Notes under the pieces: model-generated
Seen by the model: only the letters and a program-made list of their open reading frames with translations
What the model was told of the DNA's origin: nothing
Databases searched by the model: none
Made by a program: the position numbers and the translations under genes
Shown here: piece after piece, positions 42,318 to 53,800 of the stretch
How the letters are laid out: each line of letters begins with the position of its first letter
Numbering within the stretch: the stretch's first letter is position 1
DNA from: Apostichopus japonicus
Lineage: Eukaryota; Echinodermata; Holothuroidea; Aspidochirotida; Stichopodidae
Length of the DNA stretch: 64,000 nt
Direction of reading: 5' to 3'
NCBI RefSeq assembly: GCF_037975245.1
Contig: NC_092570.1
Location: 15,200,001-15,264,000 of the forward strand

Positions 42318-43085
42318 TACATGTCCCGTGTCTGTAGGTGAAATTACCAAAATTGTCTTTGGTTTGCAGGTATGTTTCCTCCTAGTGAGTGTTTCTAGTT
42401 TTCCCCTCATGGTCTTAAAGTCAAGAAATCAAACAGAATAAGTTCTCTTCTTCATTGGAGGGGTATTGGGTAATTTAATTATTTCAAAAAAATGACCAGA
42501 TCAAGCTGGAACTAGATCGCGATCCGTGTCACCATAAGCGTAAGACGGTTCAGAGTCTGAGCCTTGAACAGTCATCAACCTGAAAACATATATCACATGT
42601 TACATAGGTTTGCCTCAAAGACGTTCAACTGGAATATTGTAAAATGAAAATATTCTCTTTGGTCTATTTCGCAATTCATTATCATTCATATTGTGACAGA
42701 CTTCATTACAAATTGTAACAGCTCAAGTTGTTACAAATTGGGTTAAGTATATTCCAATTGCGACAAGAATTGTAACACATTTCGATAGTAACTACTTTTG
42801 AAGACAGGCTACATCATGTTGATACTGAAAATGCAGCAGGTTGGAGGTACAGCAAACTTTCAACTCTTGAGATATTGTATTTACAAGCTGTTAATGTTTT
42901 CACATTCAGCTACGCAAGCAGATACCAATTGCGGACACACGGGGTGCCGAACGGTCCGATCGAGTGCATATATTTTGTGCAGAGTGAAAAAAATACAGCT
43001 AAATTATACTGATTATCGAAGATAATATTTAGGTCATCGAATCGCCATTGAAGAGTGGGTTTTAACCTTTATTGAATGTATTTTA
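42318..43085 (+). repeat. Tandem array unit A1 (~770 bp)
   Basis: The unit begins with ACATGTCCCGTGTCTGTAGG and contains TTTGGTTTGCAGGTATGTTT, a pair of AGTTGTTAC/AATTGGG blocks and a short ORF common to all A units (KTG...LILKMQQVGGTANFQL). It is nearly identical to the unit at 43086. The small ORF is repeated with the DNA but no known protein was recognised. Confidence 0.8.
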
Positions 43086-43865
43086 GTACATGTCCCGTGT
43101 CTGTAGGTGAAATTACCAAAATTGTCTTTGGTTTGCAGGTATGTTTCCTCCTAGTGAGTGTTTCTAGTTTTCCCCTCATGGTCTTAAAGTCAAGAAATCA
43201 AACAGAATAAGTTCTCTTCTTCATTGGAGGGGTATTGGGTAATTTAATTATTTAAAAAAAAATGACCAGATCAAGCTGGAACTAGATCGCAATCCGTGTC
43301 ACCATAAGCGTAAGACGGTTCAGAGTCTGAGCCTTGAACAGTCATCAACCTGAAAACATATATCACATGTAAATAGGTTTGCCTCAAAGACGTTCAACTG
43401 GAATATTGTTATTGTAAAATGAAAATATTCTCTTTGGTTTCGCTCGCAGTTTATTATCATTCATATTGTGACAGACTTCATTAAAAATTGCAACAACTCA
43501 AGTTGTTACCAATTGGGACAAGTATATTCCAATTGCGACAAGAATTGTAACACATTTCGATAGTATCTAATTTTGAAGACAGGCTTCTTCATGTTGATAC
43601 TGAAAATGCAGCAGGTTGGAGGTACAGCCAACTTTCAACTCTTGAGATATTGTATTTACAAGCTGTTAATGTTTTCACATTCAACTACGCAAGCAGATAC
43701 CAATTGCGGACACACGGGGTGCCGAACGGTCCGATCGAGTGCGTATATATTTTGTGCAGAATTAAAAAAAAATACAGCTAAATTGTAATGATTATCGAAA
43801 ATAATATTTAGGTCATCGTATCGCCATTGAAGAGTGGATTTTAACCTTTATTGAATGTGTTTTAG
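43086..43865 (+). repeat. Tandem array unit A2 (~780 bp)
   Basis: This is a second copy of the A unit, differing from A1 by scattered substitutions and small indels. It is more like A3 (44871) than A1 in several places, for example CTTCTTCATGTTGATAC and ACCAATTGGGACAAG. That suggests A2 plus B1 was duplicated as a block. Confidence 0.8.
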
Positions 43866-44870
43866 TACATGTCCCATGTCTGTAGGTGAAATTACCAAAA
43901 TTGTCTTTGGTTTGCAGGTATGTTTCCTCCTAGTGAGTGTTTCCTACTTTCCCCTTATGGTCTTAAAGTCAAGAAATCAAACAGAATAAGTTCTCTTCTT
44001 CATTGGAGGTTTATTGGGTACTTTAAATATTTCAAAAAATATTTTTATGGAGGGGGGGGGGGGGGGGTTGGGGCTATTTATCACTCAAATGAAAAAAAAA
44101 ATCAATCATTCACATCATTTCAACGGAGCATTTGGAATGAAGTGAACAATTAAACATTTTGCAGAAAAATGTTGAGTTGACGAGACAAGATAAATTGTCG
44201 ATTAACATTTTGCAGAAAATGTTTCAATTGCTCAGACGGAATGAAGGTAACAATTGAACATATTGCAGCAAAATGTACAATTGACGAGATATGATAAGTT
44301 GTCAATTAAACATTTTGCAGAAAATTGTTCAATTGCTCAGTTAAAGCAACTGAGCAATCCAACATTTTTCTGATTTTTGATAAGATTTTATCTTGTTATC
44401 TAAACAATTTACTGAAAAATGTCATCTTATGGGGCAAAGTTTTTCTTATGTTGATGGCACTTTTATGCTTCCGTAGATTAGCATTGCACGTTTTACTTGT
44501 ATACTATTAAATATTAAACGTATATCCTGAACTTACTTGAAGCTAACGAACATAGTCAACCCATCCAATAGTAAAATTAATGCATAAATTATCCAAATTG
44601 AAGCTGGCAAACGTTGTACAGTAGTTCTATTAGACATTATTATTTTTTCAAAATCATACGAAGTTTTGTATGGTGGAGTATAAGGATCGCGAGAAACAAT
44701 TTCTCAATGTGACAAGGAAAACGTGGTAAATATGACTGATTATAGGTCAATTTTGACCGAAAATTTTAGGTCATTCACAAATTACAAGAATATATGTAAA
44801 TTAGAGTGCGACGGTCGGAAAATAAGAGTGCGAAAGACGAAAATTTCGACTGTTGAACTAAAATTTTCCA
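43866..44870 (+). repeat. Tandem array unit B1 (~1.0 kb)
   Basis: It shares the first ~170 bp with the A units, then diverges into a 16-base G tract (44052-44067) and repeated AACATTTTGCAGAAAA / CAATTG motifs. A hairpin with 10-bp perfect arms (TTGCTCAGTT / AACTGAGCAA) lies at 44333-44357. A unique tail includes AAGGATCGCGAG. Unit B2 is its duplicate. Confidence 0.8.
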
Positions 44871-45645
44871 CATGTCCCGTGTCTGTAGGTCAAATTAATA
44901 CCAAAATTGTCTTTGGTTTGCAGGTATGTTTCCTCCTAGTGAGTGTTTCTAGTTTTCCCCTCATGGTCTTAAAGTCAAGAAATCAAACAGAATAAGTTCT
45001 CTTCTTCATTGGAGGGGTATTGGGTAATTTAATTATTTCAAAAAATGACCAGTTCAAGCTGGAACTAGATCGCGATCCGTGTCACCATAAGCGTAAGACG
45101 GTTCAGAGTATGAGCCTTGAACAGTCATCAACCTGAAAACATATATCACATGTAAATAGGTTTGCCTCAAAGACGTTCAACTGGAATACTGTAAAATGAA
45201 AATATTCTCTTTGGTATCGCTCGCAGTTTATTATCATTCATATTGTGACAGACTTCATTAAAAATTGCAACAACTCAAGTTGTTACCAATTGGGACAAGT
45301 ATATTCCAATTGCGACAAGAATTGTAACACATTTCGATAGTATCTAATTTTGAAGACAGGCTTCTTCATGTTGATACTGAAAATGCAGCAGGTTGGAGGT
45401 ACAGCCAACTTTCAACTCTTTAGATATTGTATTTACAAGCTGTTAATGTTTTCACATTCAACTACGCAAGCAGATACCAATTGCGGACCCACGGGGTGCC
45501 GAACGGTCCGATCGAGTGCGTATATATTTTGTGCAGAGTTAAAAAAAAAATACAGCTAAATTATACTGATTATCGAAAATAATATTTAGGTCATCGAATC
45601 GCTATTTAAGAGTGGGTTTTAACCTTTATTGAATGTGTTTTAGTA
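44871..45645 (+). repeat. Tandem array unit A3
   Basis: Third A unit, lying between the two B units. It starts with CATGTCCCGTGTCTGTAGG and has a two-codon-sized insertion (AATACC-like) shortly after the start. The rest follows A2 closely. Confidence 0.8.
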
Positions 45646-46436
45646 CATGTCCCGTGTCTGTAGGTGAAATTACCAAAATTGTCTTTGGTTTGCAAGGTAT
45701 GTTTCCTCCTAGTGAGTGTTTCCTACTTTCCCCTTATGGCCTTAAAGTCAAGAAATCAAACAGAATAAGTTCTCTTCTTCATTGGAGGTGTATTGGGTAC
45801 TTTAAATATTTCAAAAAATATTTTCGGGGGGGGGGGGGGGGGTTGGGGCTATTTATCACTCAAATGAAAAAAAAAATCAATCGTTCACTTCATTTCAACT
45901 GAGCATTTGGAATGAAGTGAACAATTAAACATTTTGCAGAAAAATGTTGAGTTGACGAGACAAGATAAATTGTCGATTAACATTTTGCAGAAAATGTTTC
46001 AATTGCTCAGACGGAATGAAGGTAACAATTGAACATATTGCAGCAAAATGTACAATTGACGAGATATGATAAGTTGTCAATTAAACATTTTGCAGAAAAT
46101 TGTTCAATTGCTCAGTTAAAGCAACTGAGCAATCCAACATTTTTCTGATTTTTGATAAGATTTTATCTTGTTATCTAAACAACTTACTGAAAAATGTCAC
46201 CTTATGGGGCAAAGTTTTTCTTATTTTGATGGCACTTTTATGCTTCCGTAGATTAGCATTGCACGTTTTACTTGTATACTATTAAATATTAAACGTATAT
46301 CCTGAACTTACTTGAAGCTAACGAACATGGTCAACCCATCCAATAGTAAAATTAATGCATAAACTATCCAAATTGAAGCTGGCGAACATTGTGCAGTAGT
46401 TCTATTAGGCATTATGATTTTTTTCAAAATCATACG

Positions 46437-47236
46437 TTTCTTGGTTTCTTGGTATTAATATTGATAGCAAACTCTCTTGGAATAACCATATTTCGTCAGT
46501 ATGTAACACTGTAGCAAGAAATACTGGTATATTATCTAAACTGAAATATTTCCTCCCACAGCATGTCCTTAGAATGCTTTATCAAACACTAGTTTTGCCA
46601 CAGATCCTATTGTACAACTATTTGGTCTGGAACATACAATGTTAACATTGACCGCCTAAATATTCTCCAAAAGAGGGCTATACGTCACATTGCTAATGCC
46701 CCACCACTTGAACATACTAGTGGAATATTCAAGTCCCTAAATTTATTAAAACTCGGTGATATTATAACAGTCAAGGTTGCTGCCTTTGCTTACAAAGCAT
46801 GGAATGGATTACTGCCAGTCACTTTTAATGACTTTATTTGTAGTAACAGAGTCTTACATAACCATCACACAAGACAAGCCAACAACGCTCATTGCAATTT
46901 TACCATAGTAACATAGGGAAATTCGGTCTTCGTAACAGAGCAATACAAATCTGGAATGATCTATCAAAAAAATTGAAGTTCATAACTTCAAAACCCACAT
47001 TCACCAGACATTTGAAAAGGGAATTTATTAACTCGTACTAGTAATATTTTATTACAATATTACTGTATAATATTATTACTGTATATTTAATCCTTACGTA
47101 TATTCTGTATTATAAATATTTGTTCATTTTTCTTTTCTTTTCTCCCAGGGAGTCTCCTACCTTGTTAAGTCTTTTATGACTTCTTAGGAGACTTCCTTTC
47201 CCTTTGTACACAATTGGTGATAAATAAATGAATGAT
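46437..47236 (+). mobile_element. 5'-truncated CR1/L2-type LINE (dead)
   Basis: Frames 46445-47041 encode the C-terminal part of a non-LTR retrotransposon ORF2: LGINIDSKLSWNNHISSVCN, then GILSKLKYFLPQHVLRMLYQ, then NILQKRAIRHIANAPPLEHT, with at least two frame breaks and a final stop TAG at 47039-47041. The 3' end is a short ATAAATAAATGAATGA-like tail. Comparison with the paralogous sequence at 44640-44720 shows the insertion interrupts the sequence CATACG|AAGTTTTG, with TACG at both junctions (46433-46436 and 47237-47240). The endonuclease and most of the reverse transcriptase are missing, as usual for 5'-truncated LINE copies. Confidence 0.8.
46441..47041 (+). pseudogene. LINE ORF2 C-terminal fragment
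   Basis: This coding remnant lies inside the truncated LINE. It covers the region after the reverse transcriptase palm, including the conserved block around YLVWN and LQKRAIR and the final ...QIWNDLSKKLK.. block. Frameshifts near 46636 and 46905 prevent a continuous protein. It has no function of its own. Confidence 0.7.
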
Positions 47237-47563
47237 TACGAAGTTTTGTATGATGGAGTATAAGGATCGCGAGAAACAATTTCTCAATGTGACAAGGAAA
47301 ACGTGGTAAATATGACTGGACCGAAAATTTTAGGTCATTCACAAATTACAAGAATATATGTAAATTAGAGTGCGTCAGTCGGAAAATAAGAGTGCGACAG
47401 TCGAAAATTTTGACTTTTGCACTAAAATTTTCCAAATATCGTCAGTTTTACCAGGATTGGGGGAGTGTGACCCCACACCGCCCCCTCTAGCGACGTCCCT
47501 GGTAGTACGGCGTGCACTGTGCATATGTCATGATGCACTCAGTTTAATATACACAGGGTTTGA

Positions 47564-47937
47564 CCATAGGCGTACGGGACCATTTCGGTTTGTGGGGGAG
47601 CAGTGTTCCCTGTTAATAATTTTGGGCGATAGTGCAAAAAGCGTGGTAGCCCAGATGAGCTACGCTTACGAGAAATCATGATGCTAAATAAAGAAAATCA
47701 TTAGGCTTATAAAGTTATATTAATATTAATGTCACAAAACAAATAACACAGAACGCTCTCCACGGAATTTTCGGGCAAAAATATGCAAAGATTCGGGCAA
47801 GCTACTACATATTTATATATATTTTTCTCCTCTTAGGCTGCCCGAATTTTTCAGGACTTTTGCCCGAATTTCTTGTCCTCTGGAAATGGGGGGGCAGTCT
47901 GCCCCCTGCCCCCCCCCCCCGCCTCGTACGCCTATGG
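47564..47937. mobile_element. Short non-autonomous DNA element with 13-bp terminal inverted repeats
   Basis: The ends CCATAGGCGTACG (47564-47576) and CGTACGCCTATGG (47925-47937) are exact inverted complements. The interior has no transposase. It contains repeated GCCCGAATTT / CGGGCAA motifs in both orientations and a 12-base C tract. A GAC trinucleotide lies just outside the left end and also close to the right end, but a target duplication is not certain. MITE-like by structure; superfamily not determined. Confidence 0.5.
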
Positions 47938-48594
47938 GCGTGACTTGTTCCTATACACGGCGCGGTGTACCATACGTGTGCAGTTTGCATGTAGGTTATT
48001 TGTTTATACTGTATATATATTTGTATATAAAAGTTAAGTTTTATGCCGGCAAACACTTTACCTACCATCTCTTCGCTGTTGGTGAATATCACGTCTTAAA
48101 CTACGATTTAAGAAACGGCTGGTTCAAACATCTCACTAATTCTTTCGGCGACTTTAATTCATATTCATTTAGCACAATAGCATTTCCTTGGTATAAACTC
48201 GTACAGGGATTATACGACGTGTCTACGCGGCGTCTACGCGGCAATTTGTTTGTCAACGAGTTTATACGCGGTTGTACTTTTTAATACGACTTTTTATACG
48301 ATCATGTGCGCGTACACATATCCAGTAATTTACGCGAGCGGGACTGTAGACTATTTTTTTAGGAGTATTTATATAATTTCATTTCATTTATATTATTTAT
48401 ATCATATCATGAAGCTGCATGGTGATCGGCTGAAAATGAATGCCGTTATTAAATAGAATCCGAAACCGGTAATAAGTTTAATTCGTATGGACATTAAATC
48501 AGCAATTATTTCCAGTATGGCCTATACCATAGTCGGATGTGGCTGAATTGTTGTCGGAAGTGAAAATATGCAGAAATATATTCCCGCAATACAA

Positions 48595-48935
48595 TTGGTC
48601 AAATATTTGTCAGCAATAAATCGAATATATGTATATATGTCTGCATTAAATTAAATATATGCTGACTATAAATCGACTATATGCTGACATTAAATCGAAA
48701 ATATGCCAACATAAAATTAATTACAGGCAATGCCCTCTTAAAATTGATTTTATGCCAGCATTATAATTTGAATATATGCCAGCATTTATTTGAATATATG
48801 CCAGCATTAATTCGAATTCATGTCTACATGAAATCAAAGTTATGTAGATATAAAAATGTATTTGATTCAGAATTAATGTCAGTATTAAACCGAATTTATG
48901 TGAGCATTAAATCGAATATATGTCGGCATAACTTT
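48595..48935 (+). repeat. Degenerate ~20-bp tandem repeat
   Basis: Repeats of a motif like TATATGCCAGCATTAAATCG with many variants (GTCTGCATTAAATTAAATAT, ATGCTGACATTAAATCG). About 15 copies. The ORF through it is an artefact. Confidence 0.65.
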
Positions 48936-49379
48936 CCTAATTTTGTCCACTGTGGCCAACCATATACGGTCTCTATGATCAGGGAACTGCTTCAAGTTAT
49001 TAACAAATCCAGAAATCTCACTGTATCAAGGAACACACTTAATTAACAGCGCATAAATTTAAGTTAAGGGAGGAATGGGCAGATACAACCTTGAGCTGTT
49101 GCCAGCCTAGTGTTTATATCAGGGGCAAGCCCGGGACGCTCTAAAGTGTGTTAATTTATTAATAGATCGACATTCAGGTTAACTTGTACAGTACGAACAA
49201 TGATTACATAGTTTCAAGCTGGATCTCTCCAAAGGCGGGAAACTGGATCTGTTCAAAGTAGTGGTTATTGCTATATACTGACTGAGTCACTACTCACTGG
49301 GTTATGACGTTGACTGTCTGTGATTTCTTCATCATATCTGATTGTATGATCCCTGAGACAACCGCAAAGGCCTCTTTAC

Positions 49380-49499
49380 TGAAAGTTTTCGGACCGGCCG
49401 ATAACCAAATGAGGCAAAGTCTGGACGTTCGCAATCTGAAGCCAAATTATATTCGTATCTAACCGTTTTTCGATTTAATATTAGATTGTTGATCAAGAG
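49380..49499 (+). other. Candidate 5' non-coding exon of the SET-kinase gene
   Basis: A strong donor, CAAGAG|GTAAGT, sits at 49500, about 1.2 kb before the first coding exon, and the preceding 120 bases lack a long ORF. This is what a 5' UTR exon would look like, but donor-like sequences occur by chance and no promoter element is clear. Only the donor is seen; the left border given is arbitrary. Confidence 0.2.
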
Positions 49500-50732
49500 G
49501 TAAGTTCCATTTGCCTTTTTTACTTTACCCCTTATGTGTAGCTACTCATTAGCTTAATAAATAAATATATATACATATTATAAGCGTTGGTAAATATATC
49601 ACCTAGGTCTAGGACGTCTAAGACTAAAAGACCTTTATACCTACGATCGACCGTTTCTTCATCATCATCCTAAAACTTACATAGCCTATTGTATTTAAAG
49701 CAACCAATCAGTCTGATGTTAGAAAGTCTATAGTAAACTAATGTATAATCTCGACCACCACATGTGTTTAAAATGAAGAAATTCTAAATATCAAAATTTC
49801 CAAAATATTTCAGAAAAGATATCTTTACACACTGTGTTGTATTTGCCAGTGGCCTAACCACATCGGCTGTTACGGATTTCCAAGGTATAATTAGAAGACA
49901 ACTAATTGTAATTGTTTGTTTCATGTTTTCTTAAGAAGCATTTGAGTAACATTTAAGTCTTTTTTAATCATTTTTGGTGCTTTAAATGTGGATTTTAAGG
50001 CTTAAGTTTGGCAATGACTAGCCATGGCGTGGCCAAGGGGGTCTTGACTCTTGTTAACTAAATACTAGTAGTAGTAGTACTAATTACTATGTAGCTTTAA
50101 GTTAACTAAGGCTACGTGGGTATAGTTAGGGCATTACACGCCTAATCTTGCAGTCTCAAGGTTGATTTAGCAATGTGGTCACAGGGAAAGGCTGTGAATT
50201 ACATACATGTATGATGTAGATGGAAGGAGGACCTCATGTTAGGGAGATAACTGACTATTGTAATAGAAAACCAGATAGCTGCACACTTATTGAAGAACAC
50301 TATAGTCTATAGGTCAAATCAGGGCACAGTGGCTGGAATGAATTCATCTGAAATTGCAACAATAGTCAAGTAGCTAGGCTACACTTTATTTCTTGTGACT
50401 GCTGTGAGCTGATAACTACCTTGAGTTTGTAAAATTAGATAGGATTGGATCTACAGCAGGTATTCAAAGTTAATGTAGTTCTTGCAATAGACCAGCCTCT
50501 TTCCAGTGAGACTTTGCCTCATTAACATAACAATGCATATCACATGAAATCACTCTATGTATACTTAAATGAGTTTCCTCATTGTTGTATTAAAATTCAA
50601 AGACTATAGTAATATAACATTGGGTATATTGTTATATGAATATTTAACATAATGAATCTTGAAAATGGGTTAAGCCTTTTTGTAATATGATTGATATGTT
50701 ATGCTAAATATTAATTATGCATTGCTTTTCAG

Positions 50733-50840
50733 TCCTAATTATGAGAAGAAAGAGAGAAAAGCCGGAGGAAGTGGCACGGTCATATGTAAAAACAAAAAAA
50801 GACAGAGATGGCTTTCTCGTACAGCAAGTTCCCCTTAAAG
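50733..50840 (+). CDS. Exon: start of SET domain, KMT5A-like
   Basis: The exon follows a TTTTCAG acceptor ending at 50732 and ends at a GTAATG donor at 50841, leaving one base of a codon (phase 1). Translation can begin at ATG 50741. The peptide is basic and contains [18 protein letters not shown], which resembles the region just before the SET core in KMT5A-type methyltransferases, where the segment ending in KG is normally followed by GVFA-like sequence. No upstream protein domain is visible, so this may be the first coding exon. The family call rests on a short match and should be read with the downstream SET exon. Confidence 0.45.
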
Positions 50841-53800
50841 GTAATGTCCTGCAATTATTTTTTGATATACTATTTATGTACATGACTGATTCAACTTAAC
50901 TTGCAATTTACCTCTTTTGCACTGCTATTAATCCCACCTGCCCTAACCGTGATGTGGGCCTTAAGTGTTAATTAATGTGGAAGGTACAGTTCACACGGTT
51001 GATGAATTGTTGTGACACATTTCCTGCTCCAATTTGTTAAACAAGGAAAGAGAAGGAGTCTTTAAACAAAGCCTATCTCTGAGATTGGATTAAGTTCTAA
51101 TTCTAATGCAATTTACTGCAGCTAGAAAATTGACCCTGACACATCCTGAATAAAAAATTAAGAATATTTTTATTAATAATAATTCTAAGAAAAAGCCAAA
51201 GGCATAATTAGAGGATCTTTATGAAAATAGTCAAGCTTATAATCTACATGGTTCATTATCTTGGTAGGGGTGGGGGTGGGTTGGTCACACTATTAACCTG
51301 AAATTTGTGAAATTATTAGTGCTTGTACAGGTTCTCTGGAACCTTACCGACTGATAATTATCTATATCCAGAAGTGCTACCAGCTTGCTCCAGTCCTTTT
51401 TTTTCACAATTTCTTTTTTAGCTGATTCATGATCTTCAAGCACAAAGCTCTAGCATACTATATTTGACACTGATTGCACAAAAGATTTAGAAAAAAACAT
51501 TAATAAAACCTTTTAATTTAATTATGTCTAAGTGCATTGGTATACCATAGAGTGACCTGAATCCAGGTCAACAAAATGTAATCTGTACTATCTACAACTT
51601 AACAAGCAATGGAGCCTCAAGCTATTTGTAGGTTCAGGTAACCATACCCTGCTATGGATTTACCTCCATGTATAAACCAACCCATTTAAAGGGAATTGTT
51701 AAGAGGCATACAGTTACCTAAAATTACCTTGATGTTTCAAAACACAGATATTGGATGTTTATAGCTTTAAACAAGGGATCAATTTGTAAGAATTAAGGAA
51801 ATTAAATACAATTAATTTTAACTGTAAATCATATAACTAAAAGAACATGCATGAAGTAGCAAAGAGTGTATTTGAAGGTCCTTTAAATATAATCTCCAAC
51901 TGGCCTTTACAGACAATAGATACAGTTACATTCAAAAGTAAAAAATCAGGAGCACCATTCAATTAGTCAATTTTCATTCATGCACACTAAGGATACTTGA
52001 TCCTAAGCTGAGATGATCAGCTATTTACCATATCCCTCTTACACCCTCATCTGCCCTGATCTGAAGTTTCCCTGCATCGTCATGAATTATGGATATGTTC
52101 AACCAAATCCATTGCTATTTCAGGGAAGGTAAACCTTTGGAAACATTGACATTTTTGTTATAAAATGACCCAAACTGATCCCTGAATTTAACTTTCACTA
52201 GCCTGGTCAGTAACTTTTTGACCATAAACATAACTGCTTGAATTTGAGATTCAGCATATCAAATTGTCAAAGAAAACTGGAAATTTCCAATGCTATGGTT
52301 ATTAGTCTGTTGCACAGATGACATAAATAGCAATGGCACAGTTTGCAACTTGGCTTACAGTACAATTATCATGTTGTCAGTATGGGTTAACAAACCATTT
52401 CAGGCAATTTAATCTAGTAATATAATTCTAATTGGTCTGGGTTGAAAGCTTACACTCTGTTGAATCCCCTGATTATTTCAGGGTGTGGATAAGATTTTTT
52501 TTTTAGGTTACTTGGTTTAAGTGTCACTAATAGGTGATGTGTATTCACATAAATTGCATACCAGCAGTTACCACATACTAAGTACTATTACATTGCAACA
52601 TTGGAAACCTGTTTTAGATATAATGCAATCTTCATTTCATTGACATTGGTTGTTGAAAATTCTTCAATTAAATTTTAATTTGCTGTCATTAACTAAACTT
52701 TTTAACAAGGATTAAATAAAGTAACATGTTAAAGCTTGGTGATCATGTGTACAGCAGACCCACAGCTAAACTGTGCAAGCAACCTCCGAAGCCAAATGTG
52801 CTTGTTGCTTATGACATACTAAGTGTCCACTAATATTTGACAGTGAAATACTACAGTTCCCAATACACTTAAGATTGGAATCCATCACCATCCCGAGCCA
52901 ATGGAATTGAATGAACCACACAATAGTTTCACTACTGCCAATTCTTCACAGATAAAGAAGAATACACATCTTTTATCACTAAATTTTCAATCATCTTACT
53001 ATTGTTTCAAATGTAATGTAGCAGAGTGTGATTTACTCTACATATGCCTGCACTCCAAAACCTACAATCTACTTCACCATGTAGCATGTAGACTCCAGCC
53101 CTTCATACATTCTTAGCTAAATTGCAGTCAAGGCCAAAGTACTCTGAGTATGGAATAACCTGAATGCTATGTCCCAGTACAGTATCTTGGTACAGTATTG
53201 AGGTTCAGCTAATGTTATACAACTCTCCTTGAGCACGCTACTGCTTAGTTACATAAAGAGAAAAATGGGAATTTTAATACCGACACCCCTTCCCTCTCCC
53301 TTTCTCCTCCAATATTATTAATATTGATTAAATGGTGTGTTGTGAAGCACATGTTATGTCACAAACAATTTTAAGTTTGCCTAATTTGGTTGAGAATGGT
53401 GGCATTCACTGATTTGCTGATGCCACATGTCCAACCATGCACCCCCATGCTCCTGGACACATTCAGATTTAAACAAGGCAACATTTACAATGAACACTCT
53501 GTATGTGCATGGATACAATGTCACATACTGTATGTGACCAAACAATGCCGGACAAGTGACTGGTTTAAGTTAAAGGCAGTCTGTATCTATATGACTATAT
53601 GTCCCAAATTATAGCATGATATAAATATAGGAGTTTTAAAATAAAAATACATTCCTGGGGTGTTTACTCTCTAAATTGTTCTCTGACATCCTAAGTGAAT
53701 GTACATGATGGGTGTATGTCTCATTGAGGTAATTAATTCCCTCCAGCCTCCAGGGTGTTAATAAAAATATTTTAAGAATTGTTACCAAAGGTAACCATAT

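Larger units (their letters stand above)
45646..47430 (+). repeat. Tandem array unit B2, interrupted by the LINE
   Basis: This copy of B1 has a 17-base G tract (45826-45842) and the same hairpin (46108-46132). It is interrupted at 46436/47237 by the truncated LINE and then continues with AAGTTTTGTATGATGGAG as in B1. Compared with B1 it lacks a short segment (TTATAGGTCAATTTTGA-like) after TATGACTG. After about 47430 similarity to B1 ends. Confidence 0.75.
47938..50732. other. Upstream region of the SET-kinase gene
   Basis: Apart from the degenerate tandem repeat at 48.6-48.9 kb and the candidate leader exon, no clear promoter signal or ORF is visible. Short direct motifs such as GTCTACGCGGC (48221 and 48231 area) occur. 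Confidence 0.4.

Noticed and set aside
42798-45559. Repeated small ORFs (LILKMQQVGGTANFQL...)
   Set aside because: They recur because the A units of the tandem array recur. Frames differ at their ends and no protein family fits.
42318-47430. CRISPR-like regular repeats
   Set aside because: Units are 0.8-1 kb, not 25-40 bp with unique spacers, and the genome is eukaryotic. The 41-bp array at 40.6 kb is contiguous with no spacers.
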